The position numbers were made by a program, and so were the translations under genes. 64,000 bases of DNA from Streptomyces actuosus (GTDB lineage Bacteria; Actinomycetota; Actinomycetes; Streptomycetales; Streptomycetaceae), in NCBI RefSeq assembly GCF_016921115.1, contig NZ_JAFFZS010000003.1:124001-188000 (forward strand). The letters run 5' to 3'. The stretch's first letter is position 1. The number at the start of each line of letters is the position of its first letter. Shown here in pieces: positions 1 to 8,499 of the stretch. Under the pieces are notes generated by a model that made no database searches, was not told the DNA's origin, and saw only the letters and a list, made by a program, of their open reading frames with translations.

Positions 1-381
1 ACGCCGGCTCCCCGTGCGGCAGACGCCCGGCGAATGAACGAACGCCCGACACAGCAGCAGTTGCGCGGCACTCACCGGCGTCGCCACGGTCGCGCTGCCG
101 CCGGTGGAGGCATTCACCCGCCTCCACCTCCGAGACGAGGGCGAGTCGAACAGGAGTGCATCGCGGGTAGCCCTTACGGGCGACGGCGTCTGACCCCGGC
201 GGCGCCGAGACGACATACCTGACCTGCCTGTTTCCCGGACGGCGAGGTTCGCGCGCTCTCCTGCGGTTGCGCCTCGACGGGTGGTGGGTCTTGCTTGTTG
301 CAGGCATCTCAGCAGCTCGGGCGGCAGGGGCACCGGCCGCCCTTTCTCCACTTGTGGACAAGCAGCAGGAGGTCGTGTCCC
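1..381. other. non-coding 5' edge upstream of the crotonyl-CoA reductase gene
   Basis: I see no convincing gene here; the short open frames have no family resemblance and no good ribosome site. A small inverted repeat CTTGT-GG-ACAAG lies at 351-362, just before the AGGAGG ribosome site (367-372) of the next gene. It could affect translation or bind a regulator, but the arms are only five bases. Confidence 0.5.
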
Positions 382-1722
382 ATGAGCAGCAGCATGTCCG
401 AGGCCGTTGTGGCAGGTGCCGACGGGCCCACCCTCGCGTCCCTGCCCCTGCCTGACCACTTCAGCGCAGCGGTGGTGCACGCCCGGGACGTCGACATGTT
501 CCAGCAAGTCAGCGACAAGGACGTGCGCAAGTCGCTGTCCGTCGACATGATCCCGATGCCGGAACTGGCTCCTGACGAGGCGCTGGTCGCCGTCATGGCG
601 AGTGCGATCAACTACAACACGGTGTGGTCCGCCATGTTCGAACCAGTGCCGACGTTCCAGTTCCTGGAACAGATGGGCAGGGCCGGTGGATGGGAGGCCC
701 GTCACCATCTCCCCTACCACGTCCTGGGTTCGGACGCCTCCGGCGTGGTCGTGCGGACCGGTTCCTCGGTCCGCAAGTGGAAGGTCGGGGACCGCGTCGT
801 CGTCGCACCCGCGTACGTGGACGAGCAGGACCCCGACACCCACCGGGACGGGATGCTGGGAGACGGCCAGAAGGCCTGGGGCTTCGAGACGAACTTCGGC
901 GCCCTGGCCCACTACGCCGTGGTACGGGCGAGCCAGCTGATGCCGAAACCGGCACTGCTGACGTGGGAGGAGGCGGCTGCCAACCCCCTGTGTGCCAGTA
1001 CCGCCTACCGCATGCTGGTCAGCGACCGCGGTGCACAGATGAAGCAGGGGGACGTCGTTCTGATCTGGGGGGCGACGGGCGGCCTGGGCTCCTACGCGGT
1101 GCAGTTGGTGCGCAACGGCGGTGGCATTCCGGTCGGAGTGGTGAGTTCCGAGGAGAAAGCGGCCGTCCTGCGGTCGTTGGGTTGCGAGGCGGTCATCAAC
1201 CGTTCCGAGATCGAGGACGGCGACCCCACCATGCTGGAGCAGCCGAAGGGGTGGAAGAGGCTCGGCGGTGCCATACGCAAGGCGGTGGGTGAGGATCCGC
1301 ACATCGTGTTCGAGCATGTGGGGCGAAGGACATTCGCGGCCTCGGTCTTCGTGGCCCGGCGGGGTGGAACCGTCGTCACGTGCGGCTCCAGCACCGGCTA
1401 CGACCACACCTACGACAACCGCTACCTGTGGATGCGACTGAAGCGGATCATCGGCAGCCACGGCGCCAATCTGCACGAACAGTGCGAGGTGAACAGGCTG
1501 TTCAGCCTGGGGCATCTCGTGCCGGCGTTGTCGACGACCTACCCCCTCGCCGAGGTGGGAGCGGCGACGAGGAGCGTGCAGACCAACGAGCACGTCGGCA
1601 AGGTCGGCGTCCTCTGCCTGGCCCCGCGCCCGGGACTGGGCGTGACGGACCCGCAGGCCCGGGCCAAGGTCGGAGAGGACCGCCTGCGGCTCTTCCAGCG
1701 GGCTGAGCACGACGCCGCCTGA
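382..1722 (+). CDS. ccr: crotonyl-CoA carboxylase/reductase (CCR)
   Basis: Predicted 446-residue medium-chain dehydrogenase/reductase of the CCR family. CCRs reductively carboxylate crotonyl-CoA, and in some members longer 2-enoyl-CoAs, to ethylmalonyl- or alkylmalonyl-CoA using NADPH and CO2. Seen in the sequence: the CCR N-terminal pattern (AINYNTVWSAMFEP), the stretch HVLGSDASGVV, the nucleotide-binding GATGGLGSYAVQLV and a CCR-like C-terminus with RYLWMRLKRIIGSH. The ATG at 382 is chosen over the in-frame ATG at 295 because AGGAGG sits at 367-372 and the family begins near here. No ethylmalonyl-CoA mutase genes accompany it. Instead it faces a PKS gene 105 bp away, so I infer it supplies an unusual extender unit rather than serving the ethylmalonyl-CoA pathway. 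Confidence 0.93.
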   Translation: MSSSMSEAVVAGADGPTLASLPLPDHFSAAVVHARDVDMFQQVSDKDVRKSLSVDMIPMPELAPDEALVAVMASAINYNTVWSAMFEPVPTFQFLEQMGRAGGWEARHHLPYHVLGSDASGVVVRTGSSVRKWKVGDRVVVAPAYVDEQDPDTHRDGMLGDGQKAWGFETNFGALAHYAVVRASQLMPKPALLTWEEAAANPLCASTAYRMLVSDRGAQMKQGDVVLIWGATGGLGSYAVQLVRNGGGIPVGVVSSEEKAAVLRSLGCEAVINRSEIEDGDPTMLEQPKGWKRLGGAIRKAVGEDPHIVFEHVGRRTFAASVFVARRGGTVVTCGSSTGYDHTYDNRYLWMRLKRIIGSHGANLHEQCEVNRLFSLGHLVPALSTTYPLAEVGAATRSVQTNEHVGKVGVLCLAPRPGLGVTDPQARAKVGEDRLRLFQRAEHDAA

Positions 1723-1776
1723 ACTGCGGGCCCGGCGGACATCTCCCCGCCCAGCGCTTCCGGTCCCCGCGAGCAC

Positions 1777-1816
1777 GGCGAGGTGAGGCGGAACCGAAGG
1801 TCCGTCTCACCTCGCC
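1777..1816. terminator. strong bidirectional hairpin between convergent genes
   Basis: GGCGAGGTGAG at 1777-1787 is exactly complementary to CTCACCTCGCC at 1806-1816. A G-U wobble and a CGGA/TCCG inner stem extend this to a 16-bp helix with an 8-nt loop. It lies between the convergent ccr and PKS genes, so a shared terminator is the natural reading. There is no U-tract, as is common in Streptomyces. Confidence 0.75.
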
Positions 1817-1827
1817 TCCCGTTGCCG

Positions 1828-4800
1828 TCAGCCACCTGGAACGGTGAGGGATCTGGTGAGGTGCTCGGCGATGACGTCCACGTGCGGCGGATCGATCAGC
1901 GACAGGTGGTCGCCCGGTACGGGGACGACTTCGAGCCGGGGGCACAGCGGAGCCCATCCCAGGTCCCGCTCCGAGCGCAGGTAGCGGGGGTCGAGGGCTG
2001 TCGTCAGTGGCTGGGCCTCCTGCGCCCGGTACAGGACGACGTCCCCTTCGTACGGCCGTGGCTGGTAGCGCTCTCCCACGCGGGCGTCGATGTAGGAGGT
2101 CCGCTGGTGTTCCAGGATGCCGGGGCTCATACGCAGACCGGCTTCGGCCACCAAGCGCATGACCAGGTCGATCTGCTGGTCCTCGGAGGCCGCGGCGAGT
2201 TCCTCGTACGGTAGGTCCAGGCGGTGCCCGTACGTCTTTCCGATGTACTCGGCGAACCTGCTGAAGCGATTCAGCAGCAACTCCCGGGAGTCCAGTCCGG
2301 GCAGGGCGGCGGGGAGAATGGTGTCGATGAGACCGAGGAACCCCACCGACCGTCCCTCGTCGCGGAGCCTGCAGGCCACCTCGTAGGCCAGGCAACCGCC
2401 GAAGGACCAACCCAGCAGGTGGTAGGGCTCCTCCGGTTGGATCTCCGTGATGATGCGCAGATAGTGGGCGGCTTTCTCCTCCAGGGTCGCCACCGAGTCC
2501 AGACGCTCCAGCCCGAAGACGGCATGCGGGGTGGCCAGCCGCTGGACCAGAGGGTGGTAGACGGACGTCGGGCCGCCTGCGGGGTGGAAGGCGAACAGCG
2601 ACGAGCCGACCGTCTTCGACCGTGCCGTGCGCAACGTGCGCACGATGGAGCCGCTGGTTCCGTTGACCGCGGGCCGGATCAGATCGGCGATGGCAGCGAC
2701 CGTGCGGTTGCCGACGACCTCCTCCTCGGACAGGGCGACGTCCGCGTCCCCGAGGCGCCGGCGGATTCCCTCGACCAGGGCTCGGGCCGCCGTGTGGGCG
2801 TCGCCGGCCGCCTCGACGAGGTCGTCGTCGACGCTCGCGGGGCAGGTGCCGAGTACCTGGGTCCACACGCCCGCCACGAGGCGTTCGGCGGCGTCCCGGG
2901 GGCCGATCGAGGTGGGCAGGGGAGGGAAGGCGTCCTCGGCGGCCGGATGCCCGTGGGACGACGCGTGCTGACCCCGGTCCGGCTGCTCGAGCCCGAGTTC
3001 GTCCAGCACCGCATCCATGATCTGACGGAGGCCGGCTCCCCGGAGAAGCAGTTCGGCGGACAGGTCCACCGCGAAGTCATGCCGGGCCGCGTTCCTGATC
3101 CGCACCGTCATGAGCGAGTCGAGGCCCAGATCGGTGAGCGGGGTCGTCTCGTCCAGTTCCTGGGCCGCGAACCCCATGACCGCCGCGGTGCGTTTGGCCA
3201 GGCGCTCACAGACCTTCTCGGCGGCCGCGTCTCCGAGTGCCTCGATGCCGTCGGGGCCGACCCACTCACCGGCGAGCGTTGCATCGTCGGCCAGTACGTC
3301 GGCGAAGAACGGCACGGCTTCCATACCGGGAAACGCCGCCAGAGCTCGCTGGGCGTCCAGGTGCACGACACCCGTGTAGGTGCGTGCACGGGTGACGAGC
3401 GCCTGAAGGGCGTCCAGGCCCTCGGACAGCCGGATGGGCTCCATGGCCAGCGCCGGGTTGTCCGGCGCGGCTCCCACCTCGGCCCACGGGCCCCACGCGA
3501 TGGACGTCGCGGGACGCCCGGCCGCGCGGCGCTGGTGCGCCATCGCGTCCAGCCAGGCGTTCGCAGCGGCATAGGCCGTCTGCCCAGGGGAGCCGAACAG
3601 CGCGGCCGCGGAACTGTAGACGAGCCACCAGTCGAGGTCGTGATCACGGCTGGCGTCGTCCAGCCGCAGCGCGCCGACGACCTTGGGTCGGAAGACCGCT
3701 GAGATGTCGGAAGGCTCCACGTCGGTGATGATGCGGTCGTGGAGCACGCCGGCCGCATGGGCGACACCGCGCAACGCGTGTCCTTCGGCCACGGCGGCTT
3801 CGACGAGACGTCGTGCCACGTCGGCGTCGGCGATGTCGCCCTGGACGACCGCGACGGACGCGCCCAGCTCGCCCAGTTCGGTCAGAGCCGTTCGGGTCCG
3901 GGGTCCCGGTTCCCTGCGCCCGTTGAGCACGATGCGGCCCGCTCCGGTCTCGGCCAGCCGGCGTGCCGTGGCAAGGCCCAGTCCGGTGAGCCCGCCGGTG
4001 ATGATGTAGGCGCCGTCGGGCCGGGCGAACGGTACCTCGTCGGGCGGTTGCTCCATGTCCGCGGGTACCAGCTGGGCCACCAGGCGGGTTCCGGAACGCC
4101 AGGCGACCTCGTCGGCGTCCCCGTCGGCGACGAGTTCGCGGACCAGGTCGTCGACCGGCTCGGGCTGTGCGGCGATGTCCACGAGCGAGACCCGAAGATC
4201 CGGACGCTCCAGGGCCATGACACGAACGAGGCCGCGCAGGCAGGCCCGGTCGGGGTCGGGCACTTCGGTCGGGCCGGTGGCCAGGGCGTTGCTGGTCACA
4301 AGCCACAGGCGGGGGGCGGACGCACCGGGGGAGTCCATGGCGAGCCGGCGTGCCACCCGGGCCGCCGCGTCGAGTTCGCTGAAGCTCTCGGGGGGTGTGC
4401 GTCCGGGACCGAAGAGCATGACGACTGCGGCCCGGCTCTCGCCCGTCCGATCCCTCCAGTCGTCAAGGAGGTCGTCGGCCGAGTCACCCGGGTAGGACCC
4501 GACGGTGACGGTCACCCCCCGGCGCTCGAGGGCCGCGGCGAGGGGGCCGGTGAGCTGGTCGCCCTGGCCGGGGAAGGCGGTCAGCAGCAGGACGGAGTCG
4601 GGCGGACGCGGGACGCTCACGCCGGCTTTCCGCCACTCGATGTCGAATGCGATGTCCTCCAGGGGCGGGCGGACCTCCCCCGGCGCGACGGACCGTACCT
4701 GAACGCCCTGTGCCACGAGGTTCGCGCCTTCGGAGCCCCGGGCCCGGATGTCCCACCGCTCCGGTCGGGCGTCGGCAGAGGTCTCCTCGTCCACCGACGC

Positions 4801-7800
4801 GGAGCACGTGATCCGGTAGCTGTCGTCCACCGTGCTCCACTGCACCTGCAGCACTCGTACCGAGGCAGGGGCGCGCTCGGCGGTCGCCGAGGTGGACCCG
4901 GCGTTGCCCGGAACGGTCTCGGGCCGCTCGAGAGCGACCGGAGCGTAGAGCGTGGCGTCGAGCAGTTCGGCCAGGGCGAGCCGGCCCGTGGCCTGGAGGG
5001 AGTCGGCCGACCGCCGGTGGAGGGTTTCGATCAGCGGGGCGGCATCGCGGGACTGCTCGGGTTCCACGGTGTCCGGGGCGGTCAGGACCCGGGCCGAGGC
5101 ATGGCAGACCCAGGTGCCCCCGGGGGAGCGTGAATGGATGCTGACGGCTGCCACATCGGCGCCGGACGGTTGCCACACGACGGTGATCGGTGAACTGGCG
5201 GACACCGGTAGCCAGTCGTGCACGGTCAGGTCCTCGATGCGGACGGTTTCCGGGTCCGTCCTGCGGATGTCCGCCGCGGCGGCGAGCACCAGCTCCGCGC
5301 AGGCGGGCAGGCCGAGCACCGGCAGGCCGAGCAGCTTGCGGGGCTGCTGCCCGCGAGCCGCGGTCCCCGCATCCCCCTGCCACAGAACGCGGCCGGTGAG
5401 CGGGTCCTGCGTGCGCAGGCCCAGCCCTCCCTGGCTGCCCAGGGCCCCACGCGTCGGTCTGCGGGCAGGGAACCAGTGTCGTACATGGCGCCATGGCGGG
5501 GTGGGCAGGGCGACGCGCCGCCCGCTCGGCCACAGGCTCCGCGCGGGCCCTGGGACGCCCGCGAGGTGGAGCCGGGTCAGGGAGGCGAACAGGTCGACGG
5601 TTTCGTCGCGCTTCTTGTGCAGGGTGGGTAGTGCGGTGGCAGCCGAGTCGCCGGGCACGTCGGCGAGGATCTCGCCGAGGGGGACGGCGGCGACGGGGTG
5701 GGGTGCGATCTCGAGGAACAGGTCGTGGCCGTCCGACGCGGCGGCGGCCACGGCCTGCTGGAACCGCACGGGCCGGCGCGCGTTGGCGCACCAGTACCCC
5801 GCATCCGGCAGTACGGTGCTCCGCGGGTCGTCGAGGACCGTGCTGTACCAGGGGAGGACGGGTGTGCGCGCCCGAACGGGGCGGAGCGCCTCGTTCAGCG
5901 CCGGGAGGATGGGATCGACCGCGGGAGAGTGGCCCGCTCCGCCCACGTCGAGGAGGCGGGCGAGTCGGCCTTCTGCCGTGAGGTCGTCGACCAGCCGGCC
6001 GACGGCTTCGGCGGGTCCGGCCACGGTGCACCGGTGTGGAGAGGAGTGCACCGCGACATCGACGTCGGGGTAGCGTGCGAGGACGTCACCGCGTGTCTCG
6101 GCCGACAGTTCCACGGCCGCCATGGCTCCGGCGTGTTCCTCGTCGATCCCGGCGAGCATCACCGAGCGGCGCAGGACCACCGTCAGACCGTCACGCAGGG
6201 TCAGGGCGCCTGCGACCACGGCCGCGGTGACTTCTCCCATCGAGTGCCCGACCACTGCGGCCGGTTCCACGCCATGGGCGCGCAAGGTGTCCGCGAGCGC
6301 GTACTGCAGACCGAACAGGAGCGGCTGGATCCGGTCCACGCCGCTGTTCTCGCCGGCTCGGATCAGCGTGCTCAGCGAGGTGCCCAGCTCGGCGCTGAAC
6401 AACGGATCCAGCCGGTCCACGGCTTCCCTGAAGGCCGAACTGTCGCTCAACAGCCTGCGCCCCATTCCGGGCCACTGGGAACCGTAGCCGGAGAAGACGA
6501 AGACCGGCTGCCGCGGGCGCGGTGGGTCAGGCCTGACAGCGGGAGCGACGATGCCGGCCCCAAAGTCGTCACGCACAAGCGCGGCCAGTCTGTCGGCGAG
6601 TTCGTCTAGTGTCCGGGCCACGACGGCTGCGCTCGCCGGGCCGCGGCGGTGGTGGGCGAGGGTGTGGGCCACGTCGCTGAGAGGCGGAAGGCCGTCCTTG
6701 GAGGCCAGCCAGTGCGTCAGGCCGGTGGCCACGTCCCCCAGCCGGTCCGTGCTGCGGGCGGTGACGAGCAGAACGTGCGGCAGGCCGGTGACCGCCTCCT
6801 GCCCGGCGCCGGGGGGGCCGGGAGCGTGCGGGGCGGGCGTCGTGGGGGCCTGCTCGAGCACGACGTGCGCGTTGGTACCCCCGAAGCCGAAGGCCGACAC
6901 CCCGGCGAGGGCCGGGCGGGCGGACCCCCCGGGCCACGGAGTCGCCCGGGTCACGACGCGCAGGCCGAGGGCAGTGAAGTCGATGTGCGGGTTCGGGTTG
7001 TGGAAGTGCAGGGACGGGGGGATCTCACCGTGGTGGAGCGACAGCACCGTCTTGATCAGACCCGTGATGCCCGCCGCACCCTCGAGGTGCCCCAGATTGC
7101 TCTTGACGGATCCGATGAGCAGCGGGCGCTCGGAGGGCCGGCCGGGGCCGAGGACGGCGCCGAGCGCACCGGCCTCGATGGGATCGCCCAGCAGCGTTCC
7201 GGTCCCGTGCGCCTCGACGTAGTCGATGTCGCCGGCCTGCACACCGGCGTCCCGCACGGCGGCCTCCAGCAGCGCCTGCTGCGCGACGGGGTTGGGCGCC
7301 ATGAGGCCGGCCGAGCGGCCGTCGGAGTTGACGGCGGTGCCCCGGATGACGGCGAGGATCCTGTCACCGTCGCGCTGGGCGTCGGACAGCCGCCTGAGGA
7401 TGACGACGCCGCATCCCTCGCCTCGCGTGATGCCGTCGGCGCTCGCGTCGAAGGGCTTGCATCGGCCGTCGGCCGCCAAGGCGTCGGCCTGGTCGAAGTT
7501 GACGGTGACGGCAGGGGACAGCAGGACATTGACCCCCGCTGCCAGCACGGTGTCGCTCTCACCGCTGCGCAGGCTGCGGCACGCCTGGTGGACCGCGACG
7601 AGGGACGAGGAGCACGCGGAGTCGACGGTCATGCTCGGACCACGGAGGTCCAGCAGGTAGGACAGCCGGTTCGCGGCGATGCTGCCCGCCGCCCCGGTGC
7701 TGGTCCAAGCTGTCACGCGGGTCAGGTCGGAGGTCGTCAGATGCCCGTACTCGAGTGCGCTGAGGCCGACGAACACGCCGGTGGCGGTTCCCTGGAGGGA

Positions 7801-8499
7801 AGGAGGGGCGATCCCCGCGTGATCGAGGGCTTCACAGCTCACCTCGAGGAGGAGGCGCTGCTGCGGGTCCATCACTTCGGCTTCACGAGGTGCGATGCCG
7901 AAGAAGTCGGCGTCGAACCCCTCGATGTCGTCGAGGAATCCACCCCACCGGGAGGTGCGGTCCAGGACGGCGGCCGTGTCAGCGCTCCCGTCGTCGAAGG
8001 CCCGCCAGCGTTTGGCAGGCACGTGGCCGATCGCGTCGGTGCCGGCCAGCAGGTGCTGCCAGAAGGCCCCGGGCCCGTTGATGTCGCCGGGCAGACGGCA
8101 CCCCACCCCCACCACGGCGATCGGTGCGGCTCCGGCGTCGGGGGCGTCTCCCTCGGTTGCCGGCTCCGTCGCCCGGGTGGACTGCCCCTGCCCGGCGAGG
8201 CGGCGAGTGAGCAGCTCGATGGTCGGGTTCTCCCACAGCAGCGTGGCGGGGAGCGACACATCGAGGATCTGTTCCAGACGCCCGGAGAGGTCGACCGCGT
8301 CTCGTGACGTGAGCCCGTACTCGGGCAAGGGGCGTGTGTCGTCCAGTTCCTCCATCGACACGTCGCACGCATGTGCCACGAGTTCCCGCAGCACGCGGCG
8401 CAGCTCCGCGGCATCCGGCGCCGCCGTGCGCGGCGGAACACCGGCACGTGACTCCCCGGCGCCCGTCGGCCTCTCCGGTTGTCCTCCCGTCGCCGTCAT
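1828..8499 (-). CDS. single-module type I PKS with N-terminal loading ACP and C-terminal thioesterase
   Basis: Predicted 2223 residues. Domain order read from motifs: ACP about 30-103 (GLTSRDAV, Ser65, the form seen in partners of acyl-AMP ligases); KS about 126-550 (DSACSSS Cys296, EAHGTGT His431, KSNLGH His471); AT about 665-950 (GHSMGE Ser753, with AGHS at 855-858 where malonyl or methylmalonyl ATs carry HAFH or YASH); a DH-like fold about 1020-1270 without a recognisable HxxxGxxxxP motif; KR about 1495-1680 (GGLTGLG, Tyr1643); ACP about 1760-1835 (GLDSL, Ser1795); a carrier-like segment about 1868-1945 lacking the serine; and TE about 1965-2220 (GWSFGG Ser2032, Asp2059, His2198). The ATG at 8499 overlaps the ligase stop as ATGA with GGGGAA upstream, so this start is chosen over 8544. 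The architecture resembles Pks13 plus a KR. One extension of a fatty acyl starter is inferred. Confidence 0.93.
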   Translation of the reverse strand: MTATGGQPERPTGAGESRAGVPPRTAAPDAAELRRVLRELVAHACDVSMEELDDTRPLPEYGLTSRDAVDLSGRLEQILDVSLPATLLWENPTIELLTRRLAGQGQSTRATEPATEGDAPDAGAAPIAVVGVGCRLPGDINGPGAFWQHLLAGTDAIGHVPAKRWRAFDDGSADTAAVLDRTSRWGGFLDDIEGFDADFFGIAPREAEVMDPQQRLLLEVSCEALDHAGIAPPSLQGTATGVFVGLSALEYGHLTTSDLTRVTAWTSTGAAGSIAANRLSYLLDLRGPSMTVDSACSSSLVAVHQACRSLRSGESDTVLAAGVNVLLSPAVTVNFDQADALAADGRCKPFDASADGITRGEGCGVVILRRLSDAQRDGDRILAVIRGTAVNSDGRSAGLMAPNPVAQQALLEAAVRDAGVQAGDIDYVEAHGTGTLLGDPIEAGALGAVLGPGRPSERPLLIGSVKSNLGHLEGAAGITGLIKTVLSLHHGEIPPSLHFHNPNPHIDFTALGLRVVTRATPWPGGSARPALAGVSAFGFGGTNAHVVLEQAPTTPAPHAPGPPGAGQEAVTGLPHVLLVTARSTDRLGDVATGLTHWLASKDGLPPLSDVAHTLAHHRRGPASAAVVARTLDELADRLAALVRDDFGAGIVAPAVRPDPPRPRQPVFVFSGYGSQWPGMGRRLLSDSSAFREAVDRLDPLFSAELGTSLSTLIRAGENSGVDRIQPLLFGLQYALADTLRAHGVEPAAVVGHSMGEVTAAVVAGALTLRDGLTVVLRRSVMLAGIDEEHAGAMAAVELSAETRGDVLARYPDVDVAVHSSPHRCTVAGPAEAVGRLVDDLTAEGRLARLLDVGGAGHSPAVDPILPALNEALRPVRARTPVLPWYSTVLDDPRSTVLPDAGYWCANARRPVRFQQAVAAAASDGHDLFLEIAPHPVAAVPLGEILADVPGDSAATALPTLHKKRDETVDLFASLTRLHLAGVPGPARSLWPSGRRVALPTPPWRHVRHWFPARRPTRGALGSQGGLGLRTQDPLTGRVLWQGDAGTAARGQQPRKLLGLPVLGLPACAELVLAAAADIRRTDPETVRIEDLTVHDWLPVSASSPITVVWQPSGADVAAVSIHSRSPGGTWVCHASARVLTAPDTVEPEQSRDAAPLIETLHRRSADSLQATGRLALAELLDATLYAPVALERPETVPGNAGSTSATAERAPASVRVLQVQWSTVDDSYRITCSASVDEETSADARPERWDIRARGSEGANLVAQGVQVRSVAPGEVRPPLEDIAFDIEWRKAGVSVPRPPDSVLLLTAFPGQGDQLTGPLAAALERRGVTVTVGSYPGDSADDLLDDWRDRTGESRAAVVMLFGPGRTPPESFSELDAAARVARRLAMDSPGASAPRLWLVTSNALATGPTEVPDPDRACLRGLVRVMALERPDLRVSLVDIAAQPEPVDDLVRELVADGDADEVAWRSGTRLVAQLVPADMEQPPDEVPFARPDGAYIITGGLTGLGLATARRLAETGAGRIVLNGRREPGPRTRTALTELGELGASVAVVQGDIADADVARRLVEAAVAEGHALRGVAHAAGVLHDRIITDVEPSDISAVFRPKVVGALRLDDASRDHDLDWWLVYSSAAALFGSPGQTAYAAANAWLDAMAHQRRAAGRPATSIAWGPWAEVGAAPDNPALAMEPIRLSEGLDALQALVTRARTYTGVVHLDAQRALAAFPGMEAVPFFADVLADDATLAGEWVGPDGIEALGDAAAEKVCERLAKRTAAVMGFAAQELDETTPLTDLGLDSLMTVRIRNAARHDFAVDLSAELLLRGAGLRQIMDAVLDELGLEQPDRGQHASSHGHPAAEDAFPPLPTSIGPRDAAERLVAGVWTQVLGTCPASVDDDLVEAAGDAHTAARALVEGIRRRLGDADVALSEEEVVGNRTVAAIADLIRPAVNGTSGSIVRTLRTARSKTVGSSLFAFHPAGGPTSVYHPLVQRLATPHAVFGLERLDSVATLEEKAAHYLRIITEIQPEEPYHLLGWSFGGCLAYEVACRLRDEGRSVGFLGLIDTILPAALPGLDSRELLLNRFSRFAEYIGKTYGHRLDLPYEELAAASEDQQIDLVMRLVAEAGLRMSPGILEHQRTSYIDARVGERYQPRPYEGDVVLYRAQEAQPLTTALDPRYLRSERDLGWAPLCPRLEVVPVPGDHLSLIDPPHVDVIAEHLTRSLTVPGG

